A stretch of 8,344 nucleotides of DNA from BRH-c25 sp964574195 (GTDB taxonomy: Bacteria > Bacillota > Clostridia > Lutisporales > Lutisporaceae). Under the pieces are notes generated by a model. The model had not been told where the DNA came from and did not search any database. It saw nothing but the letters and a program-made list of their open reading frames with translations. The position numbers were made by a program, and so were the translations under genes. Numbering within the stretch: the first letter of the stretch is position 1; every line of letters begins with the position of its first letter. The stretch covers positions 1 through 8,344 of the forward strand of contig CAZNMO010000200.1 in assembly GCA_964574195.1 (NCBI GenBank). The letters are read 5' to 3'. Shown piece after piece: positions 5,854-8,344 of this stretch.

Positions 5854-6465
5854 ATGCATGAACATTTGTTGGCTCTGGTTTCAGAGATTGAAATTACTGG
5901 CGATATTCAACGAGATGTTAGGCAGCTATTATTTTTAAATGGTCTTGATGAGGTTGCTGAACATTCTTTGAAAGTTGCCAATGAAGCCAGAAGGCTTGCC
6001 GGATGCTTTGAGGCCAGCGAAGAGAAAGCTTTTATAGCAGGATTGCTTCATGATATCGGAAATGTGATTCCCCTGCAAAAGAGAGTGAACTTATGTAATG
6101 ATCTAGGCATACAAATGTTTGAGGAAGAAAAACTCGCCCCATCCATGCTGCATCCTAAGCTTTCAAGGGTAATAGCAAGTGAAATATTCCTAGTGGATGA
6201 AGAAATATGTAGTGCTATCGAGTGCCATTCTACCATGAAGGCAGATGCAGGCAAGCTTGATTTGATTTTGTTTGTGGCAGATAAAACATCATGGCCTGTA
6301 GCTTATAATAGGGGATTTATAGGAGAAATGCTGAAAGGCTTGAATATCTCATTGGAGTACAGTGCTCTTAAATACTTGGAATATATAATTGACGGACATG
6401 CCCAGGTCATGCATCCAAGAGCAATAGAGGCCTATAACTATTTGAAAGGTATGTGCAAGCAATAG
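5854..6465 (+). CDS. HD-domain phosphohydrolase, YqeK-like
   Basis: This 203-residue protein has the HD-superfamily metal site in the arrangement of YqeK, which splits diadenosine tetraphosphate symmetrically. Visible ligands are His37 (AEHSLKVA), His66-Asp67 (GLLHDIGN), His100 (MLHPKLS), His125 (ECHST) and Asp143 (FVADKTSW). The order and spacing fit YqeK closely, but this gene is not beside the nadD/rsfS genes that usually accompany yqeK. It may therefore be a paralogue with another nucleotide or phosphate substrate. AGGGGG at 5841-5846 touches ATG 5848 but stands 7 bases before ATG 5854, which decides the start as MHEHLLAL. The C-terminal helices (about 165-203) carry HAQVMHPRAIEAYNYL, also seen in YqeK relatives. 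It follows the broken FRG gene by 33 bases. Confidence 0.8.
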   Translation: MHEHLLALVSEIEITGDIQRDVRQLLFLNGLDEVAEHSLKVANEARRLAGCFEASEEKAFIAGLLHDIGNVIPLQKRVNLCNDLGIQMFEEEKLAPSMLHPKLSRVIASEIFLVDEEICSAIECHSTMKADAGKLDLILFVADKTSWPVAYNRGFIGEMLKGLNISLEYSALKYLEYIIDGHAQVMHPRAIEAYNYLKGMCKQ

Positions 6466-6571
6466 CAAGTTGATAAACTTTTTGGCAGATTGGCCAGGTA
6501 TTATGCACATTTTACACAAGATGTATGCTTATAAAAATATATATTGTTTATTTCTAGTGAGGAAAATTCAA
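6466..6571 (+). other. AT-rich spacer before the two-part GNAT gene
   Basis: A 106-base gap is larger than most here. It stays open in the GNAT frame from a TTG at 6470 (ATGs at 6503 and 6521), but none of these has a ribosome site. TATTAT (6499-6504) and TATAAA (6530-6535) look like -10 boxes without a well-spaced -35. An internal promoter is possible, not shown. Confidence 0.25.
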
Positions 6572-7456
6572 ATGAGTGTAAATAGAAGAAACTTCAGCCT
6601 TTTGTCAGGTGATTATGAAAAGGTCAAATCTTTTCTACACAATAATTATGTAAAATATATGAATACGGATATATGGGCAGCGGAGAGGCTGGAATATGCT
6701 TTTTCCACAGCATGGTGCGCTCACATATCTTTATTTCGCATAGGGATATGGGAAAGTGATAAAGAGATAGTAGCGGTTGCGGCATATGAGATGCAGCCGG
6801 GGGAAGCGTATTTAATGGTAAAGAATGGCTATGACATTTTATATCCGGAGATGGTACGTTATGCTGAAGAAAATCTATATGGCATAAATAAAGAGGGGAA
6901 AAGGGGAGTAGAGATCCAAACCTGCGTACCTTCATTAAGTCGGTATTTAAAAGAACAGGGGTATGTTGAAGGCTGGTGTGAGGAGTGGAAGATATATGAT
7001 TTTTCCAATTCGGCGCCGCCTGTAATGGTACCGGACGGTTATGAAATCGTAACCTTGGATCAGGTACCGGAATCTGATTATAAACAGATCAATGATGTGA
7101 TATGGCAGGGATTTCATAATGGTGAGGGAGAAGGCAATATGGAAAGCTTCCTGTGTAATATTCATGCACCAAACTATGATAAAAGCCTTGTATATGTTGC
7201 AAGGACTAAAGAGGGTGAATACTGCGGATATGGGAGTACATGGCTGAACAGAAGCCTAAGCTATGGATATCTTGAACCCCTTTCGGTTCACCCAAGGCAC
7301 CAGAAAAAAGGCTTGGGAAAAGCAATAGTTTACAGTGCTATAAGTGATATCGCCAAAGCAGGTGCAGAATTCATTACTGGTGGACCGTTCGAGTTCTATG
7401 ACAAGATAGGATTTCAGACGATATGTAAGAAACAATATTACAAGAAAACTTTCTAG
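6572..7456 (+). CDS. GNAT acetyltransferase with a degenerate N-terminal GNAT-like half
   Basis: This 294-residue protein is about twice the length of a simple GNAT. The C-terminal half (about 155-290) has a clear motif A, LEPLSVHPRHQKKGLGKAIV at 234-253, with the QxxGxG-type CoA loop, and motif B ending FYDKIGF at 275-281. The N-terminal half (about 8-145) has the same kind of layout (FRIGIWESDKEIVAVAAYEM, then YAEENLYG, then LKEQGYVEG) but no pyrophosphate loop, so it is probably a decayed GNAT fold serving substrate binding. This tandem form is known among GNAT enzymes with one active half. The substrate is unknown. GAGG at 6559-6562, 9 bases before ATG 6572, sets the start. The lipoprotein gene follows after 27 bases, suggesting co-transcription. 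Confidence 0.85.
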   Translation: MSVNRRNFSLLSGDYEKVKSFLHNNYVKYMNTDIWAAERLEYAFSTAWCAHISLFRIGIWESDKEIVAVAAYEMQPGEAYLMVKNGYDILYPEMVRYAEENLYGINKEGKRGVEIQTCVPSLSRYLKEQGYVEGWCEEWKIYDFSNSAPPVMVPDGYEIVTLDQVPESDYKQINDVIWQGFHNGEGEGNMESFLCNIHAPNYDKSLVYVARTKEGEYCGYGSTWLNRSLSYGYLEPLSVHPRHQKKGLGKAIVYSAISDIAKAGAEFITGGPFEFYDKIGFQTICKKQYYKKTF

Positions 7457-7483
7457 AACATGGCAAATAAAGGAGAAGTCATG

Positions 7484-7849
7484 ATGTACAAAAAAGTATG
7501 CTCGGTTATAATTATTCTGATCATTATACTAGCTGCCGGATGCTCAGAGCAAAATGCACCTGATGAGTTACAAATAGGAAGGTATGTTTTGCGGGATTCG
7601 AAAGGACAAGAGTTGGCATGGGTCTTGTTGGAAGAAGAGAATCAATTTGATTTTTGCCGGCATATCGCAACTTCATATAATCCTCGTGGGAAATATGAAG
7701 TCAAGGATGGCACACTGATTCTCACTGCCAATCTAAAAGAGGTGTATAAGTTTAGTATAGAGGGAGAGAAGCTTATCCTCCAGGATGATGTCGGAAGTAT
7801 GATAAAAGAAGGGGCTGTATTTGAGTACAAGGGATCTGGTGATGAATGA
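7484..7849 (+). CDS. small lipoprotein of unknown function
   Basis: This 121-residue protein has a lipoprotein signal: a basic start (MYKK), a hydrophobic stretch at 6-16 and the lipobox LAAGC with Cys20 as the lipidation site. It is expected to be anchored on the outer face of the membrane. The mature part (about 30-116) alternates short beta strands: GRYVLRDSKGQELAWVLLEEENQFDF, RGKYEVKDGTLILTANL, YKFSIEGEKLIL. This pattern of paired GxY...F and KYEVKDGTLIL repeats recalls small beta-sheet domains found in other clostridial lipoproteins, but I cannot name the family. AGGAG at 7471-7475 fits either ATG 7481 (5 bases) or 7484 (8 bases); 7484 is chosen. The DUF3795 gene's site GAGGAGG begins right after its stop. 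Confidence 0.75.
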   Translation: MYKKVCSVIIILIIILAAGCSEQNAPDELQIGRYVLRDSKGQELAWVLLEEENQFDFCRHIATSYNPRGKYEVKDGTLILTANLKEVYKFSIEGEKLILQDDVGSMIKEGAVFEYKGSGDE

Positions 7850-7864
7850 TGAGGAGGTATACAA

Positions 7865-8344
7865 ATGAAAAATTTCGAAAGGCGCTATCCTTTATTTTCA
7901 CTTTGTGGCCTTAACTGCGGACTGTGTCCAATGCATCTGGATAATTACTGCCCAGGCTGCGGAGGCGGACCCGGTAATCAGCCATGTGCAATTGCCAGGT
8001 GCAGTCAGCAGCACGGAGGAATAGAATATTGCTATTTATGTGATGAGTATCCTTGTGAAAAGTATAAGGGTGTAGATGCATATGACTCCTTTATTACTCA
8101 TCGTCATCAGCTAAAGGATCTTGAAAAGGCCAAGAGGATAGGGATAGACACCTACCAGGCTGAACTTGTAGAAAAAATGGAAATACTGAAGTATTTGCTG
8201 GAAAACTACAACGATGGGCGGCGAAAGAGTTTCTTCTGCATAACTGTCAATCTTATGGAGCTGCAGGATATTAAGTCCGTATTGGAACAGATTACCATAG
8301 AAACAGAAGCCGATGATCTGACACTAAAAGAAAAGGCTGTGCTT
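7865..8344 (+). CDS. DUF3795 cysteine-rich protein, incomplete at the window end
   Basis: The frame is open from ATG 7865 to the window edge (160 codons), so the C-terminus is missing. GAGGAGG at 7851-7857 lies 7 bases upstream. The N-terminal 65 residues hold ten cysteines: Cys14, 18, 21 (CGLNCGLCP), Cys29 and 32 (CPGC), Cys41, Cys46, and Cys56, 59, 64 (CYLCDEYPC). This is the DUF3795 pattern, expected to bind zinc or an iron-sulphur cluster. From about 80 on it is a charged, helical region (HQLKDLEKAKRIGIDTYQAELVEKM) typical of the longer members. The function is unknown for the family. The tight link to the lipoprotein gene suggests one transcript. Confidence 0.85.
   Translation, partial: MKNFERRYPLFSLCGLNCGLCPMHLDNYCPGCGGGPGNQPCAIARCSQQHGGIEYCYLCDEYPCEKYKGVDAYDSFITHRHQLKDLEKAKRIGIDTYQAELVEKMEILKYLLENYNDGRRKSFFCITVNLMELQDIKSVLEQITIETEADDLTLKEKAVL

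Noticed and set aside
6624..6935. 103-codon minus-strand frame
   Set aside because: It lies wholly opposite the two-part GNAT gene, has no recognisable motif, and looks like a shadow of that gene's codons.

Overview
The window reads as a low-GC Gram-positive chromosome, most likely a member of the Clostridia. This is inferred from AT-rich spacers, strong AGGAGG-type ribosome binding sites, and protein families common in that group (excisionase-like HTH with a membrane anchor, Imm-5-like, DUF3795, small lipoproteins). I see no rRNA, tRNA, CRISPR array, transposase or integrase. All convincing genes are on the + strand.

Layout. 1-146 is an AT-rich leader with one possible promoter. 147-524 encodes a membrane-anchored excisionase-like HTH protein. 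525-686 is a spacer with a GC-rich patch and overlapping mini-ORFs. 687-1838 holds a histidine phosphatase and a Nudix hydrolase. 1855-1989 encodes a 44-residue hydrophobic peptide with its own Shine-Dalgarno (SD) site, followed by a hairpin-rich non-coding stretch (1980-2071). 2174-4378 is a tight run: GNAT acetyltransferase, PhnB/glyoxalase-like protein, second GNAT, Imm-5-like putative immunity protein. 4443-4733 encodes a 96-residue membrane protein and 4816-5535 an alpha/beta hydrolase. 5571-5820 is a broken remnant of an FRG-domain protein, whose SD and ATG are out of frame with the recognisable domain tail. 5854-6465 encodes a YqeK-like HD phosphohydrolase, 6572-7456 a two-part GNAT, and 7484-7849 a small lipoprotein. 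From 7865 a cysteine-rich DUF3795 protein runs off the window.

The genes do not form a recognisable pathway. They are small, mostly single-domain cytosolic enzymes (three GNAT proteins, two or three nucleotide/phosphate hydrolases, a glyoxalase fold, an alpha/beta hydrolase), packed head to tail with short gaps. The pattern suggests an accessory region where single genes accumulate, with a decayed FRG gene and an orphan immunity-type gene as signs of turnover. I found no convincing new multi-gene system. The most useful leads are the FRG frameshift remnant, the structured stretch before the first GNAT, the 44-residue membrane peptide, the GC-rich patch at 561-608 and the orphan Imm-5-like gene.
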